Below, one piece after another: positions 39,289 to 50,031 of a stretch of 64,000 bases of DNA. The first letter of the stretch is position 1. Every line of letters begins with the position of its first letter. The DNA is from Mesocricetibacter intestinalis (GTDB lineage: Bacteria; Pseudomonadota; Gammaproteobacteria; Enterobacterales; Pasteurellaceae), in the NCBI RefSeq assembly GCF_004363295.1, contig NZ_SNYQ01000002.1:249409-313408 (forward strand), given 5' to 3'. The notes under the pieces are model-generated. The model saw only the letters and a program-made list of their open reading frames with translations, was not told where the DNA came from and searched no databases. Made by a program: the position numbers and the translations under genes.

Positions 39289-40086
39289 ATGAATATATGG
39301 ACAATAAAAAGCATTGAACTGGCAAGCCAACAAAACTACCTGGATCTACTCTATAAAGTTTATCCGATGTCAGTAAATTTAAGACGTGAAATAGATCAAA
39401 CAACCAAAAATAAAATAAGAATTTTTCTTGAAAATAAAGATAAGAAAAATTTACTTTTGACGCTCCTGGAACAGGAAGTATTCCCCATTAAAGATAGCTA
39501 TATCGCCTATTTAAAAAAAGACAAATCCGCTATAGATCGAAACCCGAATACTGTAGACCGTATTTTCGGAATATTAGTAGATATGGGATTTGATGAAATA
39601 ATTGATAAAGCCACAGCGCCTAAAGAAACCAATCGACAGATAGGCCCCCTATTCAAGCGTTGGATTAATACGGGAGCCTTGGGGGCTGAGGTCACTAATG
39701 ATTTTGAACGCTTCTTAAAAAGAGATGGGAATATCATTTTTAATAGCTCTGATGATGCAATGAAAAAATATGCGGGGCAGTATTTAGGATATGACCACGA
39801 AAAAGGGTTAGATTTTATTGCTAAATTTAACCATACCTATATTTTGGCTGAAACAAAGTTCTTGACCGACTTTGGTGGACATCAAAATGCACAATTTAAC
39901 GATGCTATTTCGACGATGAAATCAGCACTTAAGAAGACGGATAAAAATGTAAAAATTATTTCCATTCTTGATGGCGTTCTTTATATAAAAGGGAATCATA
40001 AGATGATGAAAGAATTGCGTTCTTTTGATGATAATGAAATTGTTATTTCATCAGTTTTGTTAAGAGATTATTTATATCATTTGTAA
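39289..40086 (+). CDS. Putative type II restriction endonuclease
   Basis: 265-residue protein encoded by AT-rich DNA and directly followed (3 bp) by a DNA methyltransferase gene. A PD-(D/E)XK-type active site is plausible: D near 175 (KGLDFIAKF) and E188-x-K190 (ILAETKFLTDFGGHQNAQF). These are followed by an LK-rich stretch as in many restriction enzymes. GGGGAAC is 3 nt from the ATG. I do not recognise the specificity; a Tsp45I-like family is one possibility. Codon use is more AT-rich than the neighbours, suggesting horizontal acquisition. Confidence 0.78.
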   Translation: MNIWTIKSIELASQQNYLDLLYKVYPMSVNLRREIDQTTKNKIRIFLENKDKKNLLLTLLEQEVFPIKDSYIAYLKKDKSAIDRNPNTVDRIFGILVDMGFDEIIDKATAPKETNRQIGPLFKRWINTGALGAEVTNDFERFLKRDGNIIFNSSDDAMKKYAGQYLGYDHEKGLDFIAKFNHTYILAETKFLTDFGGHQNAQFNDAISTMKSALKKTDKNVKIISILDGVLYIKGNHKMMKELRSFDDNEIVISSVLLRDYLYHL

Positions 40087-40089
40087 ATT

Positions 40090-41193
40090 ATGGAATTGAT
40101 ATATCAAGGTAAAAAAAGCGTAGAGGAAATTTTAGAACTTTCTAAATGTTCCCCGGATGCTTATAAGATTGAAAAAGAACGTAATTTATTTTTTTTCGGA
40201 GATAACTTTAAGGCGCTTTCCGTATTACTTGCACAAGGTTTAAAAGGTTCTATCGACCTGATTTATATTGATCCTCCATATAATACCAATCAAGTTTTTA
40301 CAGTGTCCGAGGGGGAAAGAAGCAGTACTATAAGCCGTACAAAAAGTTCGAATACATTAATCGCATACAATGATAATTTTACGCTTTCCAATTATTTGGA
40401 ATTTATGCGCGAGCGATTGTTCCTTATTCGAGAATTGCTGTCGGATATAGGTTCCTTATATGTGCATATAGATAGCAAAATGGGACATTACTTAAAATTG
40501 ATACTTGATGAAGTGTTTGGCGCAGATAATTTTATTAATGACATATCTCGGATAAAATCCAATCCTAAAAATTTTAGTCGTAGAGCTTATGGTAATGAAA
40601 AAGATATTGTACTTTTCTACGCCAAAAATCATAAAAAAAACATATTCAACAATGTTACTGAACCCCTATCTGAAGATGACAAAATTCGAATGTTCAACAA
40701 AGTGGATGGTGCTGGCAGGAGATATAATACGGTACCGGTTCATGCACCGGGTGAAACGGTAAATGGCGATACAGGCAGAGAATGGAAAGGGATGCTGCCT
40801 CCCAAAGGCAGACATTGGCGAGTGTCGCCTAAAGAGCTTGATGAGCTGGATGCAAAAAATCTTATTGAATGGTCGAAAAATGGGGTTCCGCGCATTAAAA
40901 AATTTGCTGATGAACACAAAGGTAAGAAAATCCAAGATGTATGGACTTTTAAAGATCCCGCCTACCCTATATATCCGACTGAGAAAAATTTACAGATGTT
41001 GGAAATGATCATCGCTCAGTCATCAAATCAGGATTCTATTGTTCTAGATTGCTTTGCCGGTAGTGGTTCAACATTGAAAATGGCGGAAAAACTGGGTAGA
41101 CAGTGGATTGGTGTTGATATTTCTCCTGTATCGCTAAATGTAGTGCAAAAAAATTTGGAGAAAATAGATTTTCAATTAATAAAGCTAGATTGA
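40090..41193 (+). CDS. Beta-class DNA methyltransferase of a type II system
   Basis: 367-residue amino-methyltransferase, most likely N6-adenine. The catalytic motif IV IDPPYNTN (D61-Y64) precedes the SAM-binding motif I LDCFAGSGST (about 319-328), which is the beta-class order. The variable region between (about 150-290) is the presumed target-recognition domain. The IDPPYNT and RLFLIRELLSDIGSLYVHID stretches resemble type III Mod subunits, but the length and the adjacent small endonuclease argue for type II. No separate ribosome-binding site; translation is probably coupled to the endonuclease gene 3 bp upstream. Confidence 0.9.
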   Translation: MELIYQGKKSVEEILELSKCSPDAYKIEKERNLFFFGDNFKALSVLLAQGLKGSIDLIYIDPPYNTNQVFTVSEGERSSTISRTKSSNTLIAYNDNFTLSNYLEFMRERLFLIRELLSDIGSLYVHIDSKMGHYLKLILDEVFGADNFINDISRIKSNPKNFSRRAYGNEKDIVLFYAKNHKKNIFNNVTEPLSEDDKIRMFNKVDGAGRRYNTVPVHAPGETVNGDTGREWKGMLPPKGRHWRVSPKELDELDAKNLIEWSKNGVPRIKKFADEHKGKKIQDVWTFKDPAYPIYPTEKNLQMLEMIIAQSSNQDSIVLDCFAGSGSTLKMAEKLGRQWIGVDISPVSLNVVQKNLEKIDFQLIKLD

Positions 41194-41215
41194 AAAAGCC
41201 ATTTTGTATTCCATT

Positions 41216-41258
41216 AAAAAGTGCGGTGAAAATTTGATAACTTTTCACCGCACTTTTT
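41216..41258. terminator. Bidirectional uptake-signal terminator
   Basis: AAAAAGTGCGGTGAAAA, 9-nt loop, TTTTCACCGCACTTTTT: a 17-bp perfect stem of two inverted uptake signals between the methyltransferase and mukB. Confidence 0.92.
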
Positions 41259-41282
41259 TATGCTGCTTCCTTAGTCGTGCAA

Positions 41283-44200
41283 TTACTGCTCCGTTGTGCC
41301 GAAACCGCGTAAACCGACCACATGTACCTGTTCCTGATTGCCGGAAATTTTACGTACCAGTTTGTAGGTGGTACCTTTTTCCGGGCTGATGTTTTCCGGT
41401 GCGGCGATCAGCAGCTGCATATCCAGTCGTTCGCACAGTTCGAACAGGGTGGAAATGGATTTGGCGTCCAATCGCGCCGCTTCATCCAGGAATAACAGGC
41501 GACAAGGAATAATATCCTTACCGCGGATACGACGGCTTTCTTCTTCCCAGCTTTGTACCACCATCAGTAGGATTGACATACCCGTACCTATGGCCTCACC
41601 GGTGGACAGCGCACCGCTCTCTGCGCGCAACCAGCCGTCGGCGCCGCGATAAACTTCCACTTCCAAATCAAGATAATTACGGTAATCCAGTAATTCTTCC
41701 CCGATGGTTTGCGCCGTACGCTGCCCCATATCAATATGCGGATTTAAGCGCTGATAAAGTTTGGCAATGGCTTCCGAGAAGGTGATGCGGTTATCGCTGA
41801 ATAAATCCTGATATTCTTCCTGATGGCCGGACAGGGCGTCCAGCAACATGGCATGGGTATCGCGGATATTTACCACCAGGCGCACGGATTTAACCTGACC
41901 GAAGGAAATATTCTGCAAGCCCTGGTTCAGCATACGAATACGGTTTTGTTCGCGCTGAATGGTTTTACGCATAATATTGGCAACGCTTTCCGAACTGATG
42001 GCAAGCTTATGTTCGCGCCCGGTCAATTCTTCGGTCAGACGGGATAATTCAATTTCCATTTGTTCAATGGCATCGATCGGATCATCGGTTTTAATAATAT
42101 CCTGCCGGATTCGTTCGCGTAGATGCTGATATACGGCAATAAAGAATTTAACCTTGTTTTCCGGTTTGCGGCTATCTTCCGACAGGCGTAAGGCGTCGCG
42201 CAAATATTCATTATCGGCCACCGCAGTGCGTAACGCACCCAATGCTTTATCCGACATGGAACGTAAGTCCTCTGCGCTGACATAAGCCAATTCACGTCGA
42301 TTCAGACGTTTTTCCACATCGCTGTTGCGGGATAAACGGAGCACCGTACACCAGCTGACCTTGGCGGCGACCACGATTTCACGCTGGGTTTTGTAATCGC
42401 GCTCCGCTTTACGGATACGGCGGTTCAGATTTTCCCCTTCGCTTTCGATCAGGGTCAGCTGTTTTTCAATATAGCTGCGACGCTGACGGGTGGTCGATAG
42501 TTGCTGATAGAGGTCGTCTTTACGCATACGCGCTCGCTCCTCCGCCCCGCTGTCGGCACGTACGCCCAATTCGCTGACTTCCTGCAGCAATTCTTTCAGC
42601 ATCTGATTTTTACTTTCGAAGGCGCTTTGCAGCTGAATATAGAGCTGATTATATTGGGCGAATTGCGCCTGTTTCTGGCGCAACTGCTCGCGTTGCTGCT
42701 CTCTTATCCCCTGAACCTGTTCCAAACGCTGGCGCAACTGTTCGTTCAGTTCGCCGGTTTCGGTTTGCACATTTTCATGGGCATAACCGAAATGGGCTTT
42801 ACGCTGTACCGCATCGGCCAAGGCGAAGCATTTTTGCTGCAACAAACGCTGAGCTTCCGCCGCCTGGGCTAAATCCTGTTTTAAGCGCTGATAGTTTTCC
42901 GGATCGCTTTGTAAAGTATTGGCTATCGGCTCCAGCTGTGCCAAGGCGGCACCGTGTCTGGCGATAAATAATTCGTCCTGCTCGGCTAAATCCAGTTGTT
43001 CACGGCATTCGTCGATACGATCCGGCAGGCTTTCATCGGCGATTAGGTTGAGTTGCGGAATCAGTTTGTTCAGCAGCTGCATCTGTTCTTTGGCATTGTC
43101 CAGTTTTATCCGAACCTGCTGCTGATCGGTATTGAATCTGTCCAGTTCGCGACCGATTTCATTGCGACGGCGGTTTAACTGCTGCATGGTTTCTTCCGGA
43201 TTCGGCCGGAATGCCAGGGCCAGATGTAAACCGACAAATTGGCTGAGTTGCTGATGCAGGCGCTGACATTTTTGTACGTCAAAGGCGCGCTGGGCGTATT
43301 CCTCCGCCACTTCGTCCCGTTCGAGCTGTAATTTTTCCAAATGTTTCTCTCTGGCGGCCCGTCCGAACAGTGGGATTTCCGGGAATTTGGAATAACGCAA
43401 TTCGCGTTCGGAAACCTGAACCACTACCCCCTGCGACAATTCTTGAGCGGATAATACGTTGTCGTCAAAGGCGGCGGGATCCCCTTCGATTAGATATAAA
43501 TCCTCCGGGCAGTCTTCCAGCTGTTCCAGTTGTTCGCGCACCTGATTTAAATCGCGTACAACAATGGCATGGCGTGCCGGGCCGTATAAGGCGGAGAAAT
43601 AAGGCGCATCTTCAATCGGCACATCATCATACAGTTCCGATAATAATACCCCGCCGAAACGTTCCGCCAGTACGTTTAAACGCGCATCTTCCGAACCGTC
43701 CGGCTGACTTAAACGGGAAATTTGTTCGTCCAGCCGGCTGCGGCGCTGCTCCGCCTGATCGCGCAGAATCGTATATTCACGCTCTTTTTCCAGCTGCAGC
43801 TGCATAAAGTTCATCACGTCCTGACTATCCTCAAAGACTTCTCCGCTTTGTTCCTGCAGGCGTTCCAGGGCGGCGCGGGCGGTTAGCCAAGCCGGCGCAT
43901 TGGCGGCATTTTCTTGGTAAAGGCTATTCAGCTGTTCCTGTTGCTGACGCAGGGCGGAACGCTGTTCCAACTGATCCGACAGCTCCGCATTGAGATCTTC
44001 GATCAGAGCCTCTTGTTGTGCATAATAGTCTTCCAGCGCTTCGGCGTTATCCAAATTCAGCCCTGCACGCTGATTAAAATCTTTTAATAAAACCACCGCA
44101 CTTTGACGTTGCTGTTGGCGTTGTTCCAGCTCATGCAGTTTTGCCCGCAGTTGCGGCGTCTGCATGGCCTGAACTTTTTGTTGCGGATAATCGCGCAATA

Positions 44201-45791
44201 ATTCTTTGGCGCTTTCCCAGGCGGCGGCACGCGGTACTTCGCCGGCAATTTTACAAACCAGCTGATAGGCTTTATCGAATTGGGTTTTAGCCGCTTCCGA
44301 TACGGACATTTTCTGTTCCAGTTCGAGCACTCGTTCGGTGAGAGTATCCGCCTGTGCGCTGAATTCCTGATGATATTCTTCCATGTTTTTCACCGACAGC
44401 TCCGGCAGACCGCACAGCGCTTTGGCTTTTTCCAACGCCTGTAACGCCTGCTGATACTGTAATACCCGGGTTTGTTGCGCATCCAGCGCCTGCTGGTAAT
44501 CCGCCAGTTGGGTACGAATTTGATCCAGTTCGTTTTCCGTTTCTTCAACGCGTCCTTGGCTTTCTTCCAGCTGCTCGTTTGCGCTTTCTACAACGATTTT
44601 CTGTTCTTCCAGTTTTTCCGCAAGCTCGTTTACATCTTCTTGGTAACGCTCGATTTTTTCCTGATGGCGTAATGCGTTCATGACCAGATTTAAATGATCG
44701 GAAGCGCTCTGGTGATCCACTTCGAGGACTTTTTCGCTTTCGCCCAGCTCCGCGGCCTCACGGCTTAAGTCGATTAATTTATGCTGGGATAAATCCCGCT
44801 CCGATTTGGCCGCATACCATTCTTTCCGGTAATCAAGAGCGTTTTTAACGTTACCCTGGCGTTCGTTGGCGTTGCGCATATAATCTGAGGCCACATAGTT
44901 GGTGGTTTCGGTAATTAAATGCTTGAATAAATCGCGATCCGCCTGAGTCATTTTGATGGCTTCAAGGGTCATGCGGTTTTCCCGCAGCGCACTTTCCATA
45001 TCCTGAAAGGCTTTACGTACCCCCAGATTCTCCGGTAGCAAATAATCGCGTAGGGATTTGGTAATCGCACTGGAAATTCCGCCGTACAGAGAGGCTTCGA
45101 TTAATTTATAAAACTTGCTGCGATCGGAGGCGGAACGTAAACGGCGCGGAATAATACCGAGGTCAAACATCATTCCGTGATAATCGGTAATGGAATGATA
45201 TTGTTTAAATTGTCCGCCCAGACCTTCGATTTTATCTTTCAACTCCGGCAGATTCAGCACGCGGGCCTGACGTTCGTTTACGCTTTCAGTGAGAAGTGAG
45301 GTGGGATTTAGTGATAATTCGATACCTTGGAGCGAGAAGGTTTTGATATCGACTTTTTTATCCCGTCCCGCGACCTGCTGCAATCTTGCCCCGACCAGAA
45401 CGCGCTGATGACGGGAGTTTATCGTATCCAGCACCGCATAGCATACGCCCGGGCGCAGTTTACCGTGCAAACCCTTATCACGGGAACCGCTGGTGGCGCC
45501 GGCCTCGGTGGTATTACGGAAATGCAATAGGGTCAGATCGGGGATCAGTGCGGTAACAAAACCGGCCATAGTGGTGGATTTCCCCGCCCCGTTCCCACCG
45601 GAAAGGGTGGTAACCAGTTCGTCCAAATCAAAGGTACGGGCAAAAAAGCCGTTCCAGTTAATCAGAGTCAGAGAACGAAACTTGCCTCGCGGCACCTTGT
45701 TTGCAACCGATGTATTTGAGTTTAGCTGAGAGGCGCTTTCCGCCTTATCCTGCTCTAAAACTTCATTTTCCAGTTCTAACGCTTCAGACAT
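41283..45791 (-). CDS. mukB: MukB, chromosome partition SMC-like ATPase
   Basis: Condensin of gammaproteobacteria that organises and segregates the chromosome with MukE and MukF. The 1502 residues (E. coli 1486) contain Walker [17 protein letters not shown] near 65-80, long coiled-coil arms (about 300-620 and 830-1150) around a hinge, and a C-terminal head. The head has signature [13 protein letters not shown] and Walker [14 protein letters not shown]. Its ATG overlaps the mukE stop by one base (TAATG). Last gene of mukF-mukE-mukB. Confidence 0.98.
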   Translation of the reverse strand: MSEALELENEVLEQDKAESASQLNSNTSVANKVPRGKFRSLTLINWNGFFARTFDLDELVTTLSGGNGAGKSTTMAGFVTALIPDLTLLHFRNTTEAGATSGSRDKGLHGKLRPGVCYAVLDTINSRHQRVLVGARLQQVAGRDKKVDIKTFSLQGIELSLNPTSLLTESVNERQARVLNLPELKDKIEGLGGQFKQYHSITDYHGMMFDLGIIPRRLRSASDRSKFYKLIEASLYGGISSAITKSLRDYLLPENLGVRKAFQDMESALRENRMTLEAIKMTQADRDLFKHLITETTNYVASDYMRNANERQGNVKNALDYRKEWYAAKSERDLSQHKLIDLSREAAELGESEKVLEVDHQSASDHLNLVMNALRHQEKIERYQEDVNELAEKLEEQKIVVESANEQLEESQGRVEETENELDQIRTQLADYQQALDAQQTRVLQYQQALQALEKAKALCGLPELSVKNMEEYHQEFSAQADTLTERVLELEQKMSVSEAAKTQFDKAYQLVCKIAGEVPRAAAWESAKELLRDYPQQKVQAMQTPQLRAKLHELEQRQQQRQSAVVLLKDFNQRAGLNLDNAEALEDYYAQQEALIEDLNAELSDQLEQRSALRQQQEQLNSLYQENAANAPAWLTARAALERLQEQSGEVFEDSQDVMNFMQLQLEKEREYTILRDQAEQRRSRLDEQISRLSQPDGSEDARLNVLAERFGGVLLSELYDDVPIEDAPYFSALYGPARHAIVVRDLNQVREQLEQLEDCPEDLYLIEGDPAAFDDNVLSAQELSQGVVVQVSERELRYSKFPEIPLFGRAAREKHLEKLQLERDEVAEEYAQRAFDVQKCQRLHQQLSQFVGLHLALAFRPNPEETMQQLNRRRNEIGRELDRFNTDQQQVRIKLDNAKEQMQLLNKLIPQLNLIADESLPDRIDECREQLDLAEQDELFIARHGAALAQLEPIANTLQSDPENYQRLKQDLAQAAEAQRLLQQKCFALADAVQRKAHFGYAHENVQTETGELNEQLRQRLEQVQGIREQQREQLRQKQAQFAQYNQLYIQLQSAFESKNQMLKELLQEVSELGVRADSGAEERARMRKDDLYQQLSTTRQRRSYIEKQLTLIESEGENLNRRIRKAERDYKTQREIVVAAKVSWCTVLRLSRNSDVEKRLNRRELAYVSAEDLRSMSDKALGALRTAVADNEYLRDALRLSEDSRKPENKVKFFIAVYQHLRERIRQDIIKTDDPIDAIEQMEIELSRLTEELTGREHKLAISSESVANIMRKTIQREQNRIRMLNQGLQNISFGQVKSVRLVVNIRDTHAMLLDALSGHQEEYQDLFSDNRITFSEAIAKLYQRLNPHIDMGQRTAQTIGEELLDYRNYLDLEVEVYRGADGWLRAESGALSTGEAIGTGMSILLMVVQSWEEESRRIRGKDIIPCRLLFLDEAARLDAKSISTLFELCERLDMQLLIAAPENISPEKGTTYKLVRKISGNQEQVHVVGLRGFGTTEQ

Positions 45792-46528
45792 TATTCTTCC
45801 TCTCCTGCTTCTTCTTGCTCTTGAATTTCTTCGTCTTCTGTTTCTTCGTCATTTTTCACCGCACCTTCTTTCGCCAACTGTAAAGATTGCGGCGTTGCGG
45901 CCTCACCGTCCCGAATCAGACGTAATTGGGCTTCCAACGGTTCTTCGCCGGAACGCACTTCCGCCCCGAAGCGAAACACCGATTCGGAAATCGTGAATTT
46001 TCCGCTGTTCTGTTCTCCCACCGTATGCAACATACCCAGACGGCGCAGACGTCCGATAGCGGCACGCACCTTTTCCGCCAGTTTTTGCTTATCCAAATCG
46101 GAACCGGAGGAACGAGGGTTTATGGCTTTCAACAATTTGCTTTCATCGGCCAGATTAAGCAGTTCGTCATAAACCTCCTGAGCGCTGAAAATCCCCTGTT
46201 GAGCCAGACGCTCCGGGCTTAAATACAAATAACAAAGAACCTTACCCACCAGCATTTCCAATTCGCTTAACACGGAACGGGCGATTAATGTGGTGGCTTT
46301 CGGGCGCAAATAGAAAAAGCCTTCCGGGGCGCGGATCAGTTCCACATTATAGCGTCGGTAAAAGCTATCCAGTTCGTGCTGAAAATCCGCCAAAAAACTG
46401 TAATTATCCAAATATTCCTGACCGATATGTCTGCCGGCACGCAACTGACTGTCTACCGCCGGGAATAAGGGATTGGCAATAGCCGTCGCCAGTTTGAGCG
46501 GAATAAGATCCTGAAGATTGTCTGTCAT
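45791..46528 (-). CDS. mukE: MukE, chromosome partition protein
   Basis: 245-residue winged-helix accessory protein of the MukBEF condensin, binding Muk[41 protein letters not shown] and [20 protein letters not shown] are conserved. The tail is strongly acidic ([19 protein letters not shown]), extending beyond the 234-residue E. coli protein. Stop overlaps mukB start by one base; 14 bp separate it from mukF. Confidence 0.97.
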   Translation of the reverse strand: MTDNLQDLIPLKLATAIANPLFPAVDSQLRAGRHIGQEYLDNYSFLADFQHELDSFYRRYNVELIRAPEGFFYLRPKATTLIARSVLSELEMLVGKVLCYLYLSPERLAQQGIFSAQEVYDELLNLADESKLLKAINPRSSGSDLDKQKLAEKVRAAIGRLRRLGMLHTVGEQNSGKFTISESVFRFGAEVRSGEEPLEAQLRLIRDGEAATPQSLQLAKEGAVKNDEETEDEEIQEQEEAGEEE

Positions 46529-46542
46529 TATGGTTTCTCTTT

Positions 46543-47868
46543 TTATTTGTATTCATCAATTACATGGGCCTGCACTTCCGCGCCCTGTGAGTTTATTTCG
46601 CGCCATTCGGCATAATTTCCGGATAAATCTTCGCTGGCCATACCAAGGCGCACCGCCTGATCAACAATAATCCGCGCCACATCGAAATGTCTTGCCGCCG
46701 GATATTCCGCCAGTTGCGCTCTGAGTACCGCACTTAAATCGATTGGACGGTTAGTTTCACGGTATTGAATCAGCAGGCTCTGCATTTGTTCCACCACTTG
46801 ATCATGCAGGTCGGAAAGCTGTTCGTATTCCAACGCCTGCGGCAGCTCGCCCAGTGCGTCTTCATCGCGCAGCACCGCTTCTTCGTCGCGCAAATCCGCC
46901 AGACGTTGAGCCTGTGCCGTCCATAAAAACCAGGGCGCATCAAAATAATTATGAATGGAATTACGCAAACGCTGGGAAAATACGCGATTTTTATCCATAT
47001 CGATAGCGGTACGGATAAACTTATGCACATGGCGGTCATAGCCGATCCAAAGATCGATGGCTTGCTGTCCCCAGCTGATAATACGGTCGAGTTTCGCCTG
47101 CAAATCGGTAATCAGCTGATCGATAAAATACAATTCCTGATGTCCGATCACACAATCCTGAATACGCAATAGCTGAGCCTGTAATTTATCGCCGGCGGCA
47201 TTTAGGGTGTCCTGTAGTTCACGCAGGTTGCCGGAGGTTTCATCCAACAGTTTTTCACAGCTGGCAATAGCCGCCTGCCAGTCTTTACTCAGCAATTCGG
47301 CGATTTCTTCTTTAATGCTGTGCTGGTTTTCATCCATTACACGTTGGGATAAGTCAATGCTGTCAAAAATTTCCGCCACTGAATATTTTAGCGGCGCAAA
47401 TACGTTACGGCGCCAGAAATATTCATCTCCGCCCTCTTCGGCGGCTTCCGAGGCTCGTTGAATTTCATCGGCGACAATCGCAAGCTGAACGGATAAGCGC
47501 AGAGCGGAAAATTCCCGTTGACGGATATAATAATCGGAAACGCCTACGCCGAGCGGGGTCAGCCGATAGATTGCCAGCCCCTCGGTAAACTCGCTGCTGA
47601 AACGGTTAAGAAAACGCTGTCTGACCAGTTCGTTAATCGCATTATTAGCACGAGTAGCGACGGTTTCTTCCGCCTGTTCGAATTGATTGGATACATGACG
47701 GAAAATATCCACCAGATCGGCTTCAATCATTTCGCCGTCGAATCGTTCGTTATTATAAATGGCTATGGCCAGTAGAAAGGCAAGACGTTCCGTTGACAAA
47801 TTCAGCGAAAACTCGCGTTCTCTCGCCCAGTTAACCAATTCGGGCAAGGTTTGTGATGTTTCAAGCAT
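46543..47868 (-). CDS. mukF: MukF, kleisin subunit of MukBEF
   Basis: 441-residue kleisin (E. coli 440) that bridges MukB heads and dimerises through its N-terminal winged helix ([22 protein letters not shown]). The middle is helical (about 120-290), and the C-terminal winged helix ([20 protein letters not shown]) contacts MukB. First gene of the operon. No smtA-like gene precedes it, unlike E. coli. Confidence 0.97.
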   Translation of the reverse strand: MLETSQTLPELVNWAREREFSLNLSTERLAFLLAIAIYNNERFDGEMIEADLVDIFRHVSNQFEQAEETVATRANNAINELVRQRFLNRFSSEFTEGLAIYRLTPLGVGVSDYYIRQREFSALRLSVQLAIVADEIQRASEAAEEGGDEYFWRRNVFAPLKYSVAEIFDSIDLSQRVMDENQHSIKEEIAELLSKDWQAAIASCEKLLDETSGNLRELQDTLNAAGDKLQAQLLRIQDCVIGHQELYFIDQLITDLQAKLDRIISWGQQAIDLWIGYDRHVHKFIRTAIDMDKNRVFSQRLRNSIHNYFDAPWFLWTAQAQRLADLRDEEAVLRDEDALGELPQALEYEQLSDLHDQVVEQMQSLLIQYRETNRPIDLSAVLRAQLAEYPAARHFDVARIIVDQAVRLGMASEDLSGNYAEWREINSQGAEVQAHVIDEYK

Positions 47869-48107
47869 TTAAGGGAATCTCGCAACCTGATAAAAAATAA
47901 ATAAAATTGTGCCGATTATACAGTATTTTTCAGTCGCTTACAGCTTGAAATTATAGGCTTCGCTACTCCGTTAACGGATTCTGTAGCTTTGTTAAAAATT
48001 TGGCGCAAAAAGGACCGCACTTTTCCGCCCTTGTGATTTTTTATTTGAAATTTTCTTATAAAGTCTTACTATACGCTGATTTTATTTTATCACTGAAAAC
48101 GGACATT

Positions 48108-49061
48108 ATGACTGAAGCAACCCATTTAGCCGGTAAAGACGAAAAAAGACAGAGCTATAACCTGAATAAACTGCAAAAAAAGTTACGTCGTAACGTTGGT
48201 AACGCAATCGCCGATTTTAATATGATTGAAGAAGGCGATAAAGTGATGGTCTGCCTTTCCGGCGGAAAAGACAGCTATACCCTGCTGGATATTTTACTGA
48301 ATCTGCGCTTAAACGCGCCTATTCATTTTGATATTGTGGCGGTTAACCTCGACCAGAAACAACCGGGATTTCCGGCGCATATTTTGCCTGAATATCTGCA
48401 GCGTATCGGCGTTGAATACCGAATTGTGGAAGAGAATACTTACGGTATCGTAAAAGAAAAAATTCCGGAAGGAAAAACCACCTGCTCTCTTTGTTCCCGT
48501 TTACGACGGGGAATACTCTACCGCACGGCGACGGAACTGGGCGCCAGCAAAATTGCTCTGGGGCATCATCGGGACGATATGCTGGAAACCCTGTTTCTGA
48601 ATATGTTTTACGGGGGTAAATTAAAGAGTATGCCGCCGAAGCTGATGAGTGATGACGGCAAACAAATCCTGATCCGTCCGCTGGCCTATTGCCGAGAAAA
48701 GGATATTGCAAAATACTCCGCCGCTAAAGGTTTCCCGATTATTCCTTGTAACCTGTGCGGTTCTCAACCGAACCTGCAGCGCCAGGTGGTAAAAGAAATG
48801 CTGCAAAAATGGGATCGCCAGTACCCGGGACGAATTGAAACCATGTTCAGCGCCATGCAAAATATCGTCCCTTCGCATTTATGCGACGGTCGTCTGTTCG
48901 ATTTTAAAAATATTCGACGCGGCCAGTTACCGGAAGGTGTGGAAGGTGATATCGCCTTTGATAAGGAAATTCTGCCGACTCAAAGCCAATTGCCGGCAGA
49001 TGAAGAAAACAGCGCCCTATTTGGTGATGAGGGGCTGATTCGCATTAAAGAAGTGGGTTGA
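48108..49061 (+). CDS. ttcA: tRNA 2-thiocytidine(32) biosynthesis protein
   Basis: Iron-sulfur PP-loop enzyme that thiolates C32 of certain tRNAs. The 317-residue protein has the ATP pyrophosphatase loop [15 protein letters not shown], CxxC pairs [12 protein letters not shown] and [14 protein letters not shown] for the cluster, and [16 protein letters not shown]. The frame is open back to 48000, but the ATG at 48108 ([15 protein letters not shown]) aligns with other TtcA starts. The upstream part carries an uptake signal (48014-48022). Terminated at 49084-49107. Confidence 0.96.
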   Translation: MTEATHLAGKDEKRQSYNLNKLQKKLRRNVGNAIADFNMIEEGDKVMVCLSGGKDSYTLLDILLNLRLNAPIHFDIVAVNLDQKQPGFPAHILPEYLQRIGVEYRIVEENTYGIVKEKIPEGKTTCSLCSRLRRGILYRTATELGASKIALGHHRDDMLETLFLNMFYGGKLKSMPPKLMSDDGKQILIRPLAYCREKDIAKYSAAKGFPIIPCNLCGSQPNLQRQVVKEMLQKWDRQYPGRIETMFSAMQNIVPSHLCDGRLFDFKNIRRGQLPEGVEGDIAFDKEILPTQSQLPADEENSALFGDEGLIRIKEVG

Positions 49062-49083
49062 TTTCCTGCAAGAGGTAAAAAGA

Positions 49084-49107
49084 GCGGTCGGTTTTCGGCC
49101 GTTTTTT
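49084..49107 (+). terminator. Intrinsic terminator of ttcA
   Basis: CGGTCG, short loop, CGGCCG (one G-U pair) followed by six T. Confidence 0.75.
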
Positions 49108-49169
49108 ATCTAGCCCATGGACAGACTTGCCTGATGGGAAAAAACTTTAAGTTTTTCACATTTCAATCA

Positions 49170-49664
49170 TTAGATTCTTCTTGCTTGCCAGTAGGTTTTC
49201 CGCCAGTAAGGGCTTTGCAGCGAAGAGTAAATGACCCCGCCTTTGGTCGAAGCATGCAGAAATTTATCTTCTTTTACATAGATCCCCACATGGTAGCCGT
49301 TCGGGCCGGCTCCGGTTTTGAAAAAAACCAAATCGCCGGTTTGGATATCTTCTTTTTCGATATAGACTCCGGCTTTAGCCTGGTCTTTAGTCATACGCGG
49401 CAGCGCTACGTTAAAGCGGTGCATAAAGGTGGTCTGAACAAAACCGGAACAATCTACGCCGCGACGGCTTTGCCCGCCTAAAACATAAGGCGTTCCCGCC
49501 CATTCGTACTGTTGCTCGCTGAGTAAGGCGATAACCATAATAGGATCGCCCAGTTGCCCCTGATAGTTGATCCCGCTGCGTTTGCCGCTAGAACAGGCAG
49601 CCAATACAAGGGTTACGACAGCGCATAAAAAAGCGGTGCGTAATTTTTTGCAAGACATTGGCAT
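49170..49664 (-). CDS. NlpC/P60-family lipoprotein endopeptidase
   Basis: 164-residue cell-wall hydrolase of the NlpC/P60 family, probably cleaving peptidoglycan cross-links or stems in the periplasm. A lipoprotein signal ends in LVLAAC (lipobox cysteine near 24). The catalytic Cys is in RRGVDCSGFVQTTF, the catalytic His in NGYHVGIYV, and the third residue in LHASTKGGVIY. It resembles E. coli NlpC and Spr/MepS; which orthologue is unclear. AGGA precedes the ATG at 49664. Separated from ihfA by a terminator. Confidence 0.9.
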   Translation of the reverse strand: MPMSCKKLRTAFLCAVVTLVLAACSSGKRSGINYQGQLGDPIMVIALLSEQQYEWAGTPYVLGGQSRRGVDCSGFVQTTFMHRFNVALPRMTKDQAKAGVYIEKEDIQTGDLVFFKTGAGPNGYHVGIYVKEDKFLHASTKGGVIYSSLQSPYWRKTYWQARRI

Positions 49665-49686
49665 AAGAAATAATCCTGTAAAAAAA

Positions 49687-49715
49687 GAACAACTACCCGC
49701 CGGGGATAGTTGTTC
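49687..49715 (-). terminator. Intrinsic terminator of pheST-ihfA
   Basis: GAACAACTA...TAGTTGTTC, with CCC/GGG in the inner stem, followed on the minus strand by a T-run (TTTTTTT). Confidence 0.9.
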
Positions 49716-49731
49716 GCCTATGCTTTGTCGT

Positions 49732-50028
49732 TTAACTTTTAGGTTTGGTTTTTTCCACTCTGGCGCGTAACTTCTGCCCCGGCTTAAATACCACTACGCG
49801 ACGGGCGGAAACAGGCACGCTTTCACCGGTTTTCGGGTTGCGTCCGGGACGTGAAGCCTTTTCCCGCAGCTCGAAATTGCCGAAGCCGGACAGCTTGACC
49901 TCTTCTCCTTTTTCCAGTGCAAGACGGATTTCTTCAAAGAAGTTTTCAACCAGCGTTTTTGACTCGGCTTTCGTCAGACCGTGTTTTTCGATGAGATTAT
50001 CGGCGAGTTCTACTTTGGTCAATGTCAT
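49732..50028 (-). CDS. ihfA: Integration host factor subunit alpha
   Basis: 98-residue DNA-bending protein of the HU/IHF family, alpha subunit ([20 protein letters not shown]). The beta-arm region [20 protein letters not shown] contains the intercalating proline. It lies 3 bp after pheT in the conserved pheS-pheT-ihfA operon. Confidence 0.97.
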   Translation of the reverse strand: MTLTKVELADNLIEKHGLTKAESKTLVENFFEEIRLALEKGEEVKLSGFGNFELREKASRPGRNPKTGESVPVSARRVVVFKPGQKLRARVEKTKPKS

Positions 50029-50031
50029 AGT

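Noticed and set aside
39289-41193. Type III restriction-modification (Mod/Res)
   Set aside because: The methyltransferase is too short for Mod and there is no helicase-type Res gene.
12718-49704. Shared 13-mer CTACCCGCCGGGG in the 12.7-kb hairpin and the ihfA terminator
   Set aside because: No similarity extends beyond it; most likely chance between two GC-rich stems.
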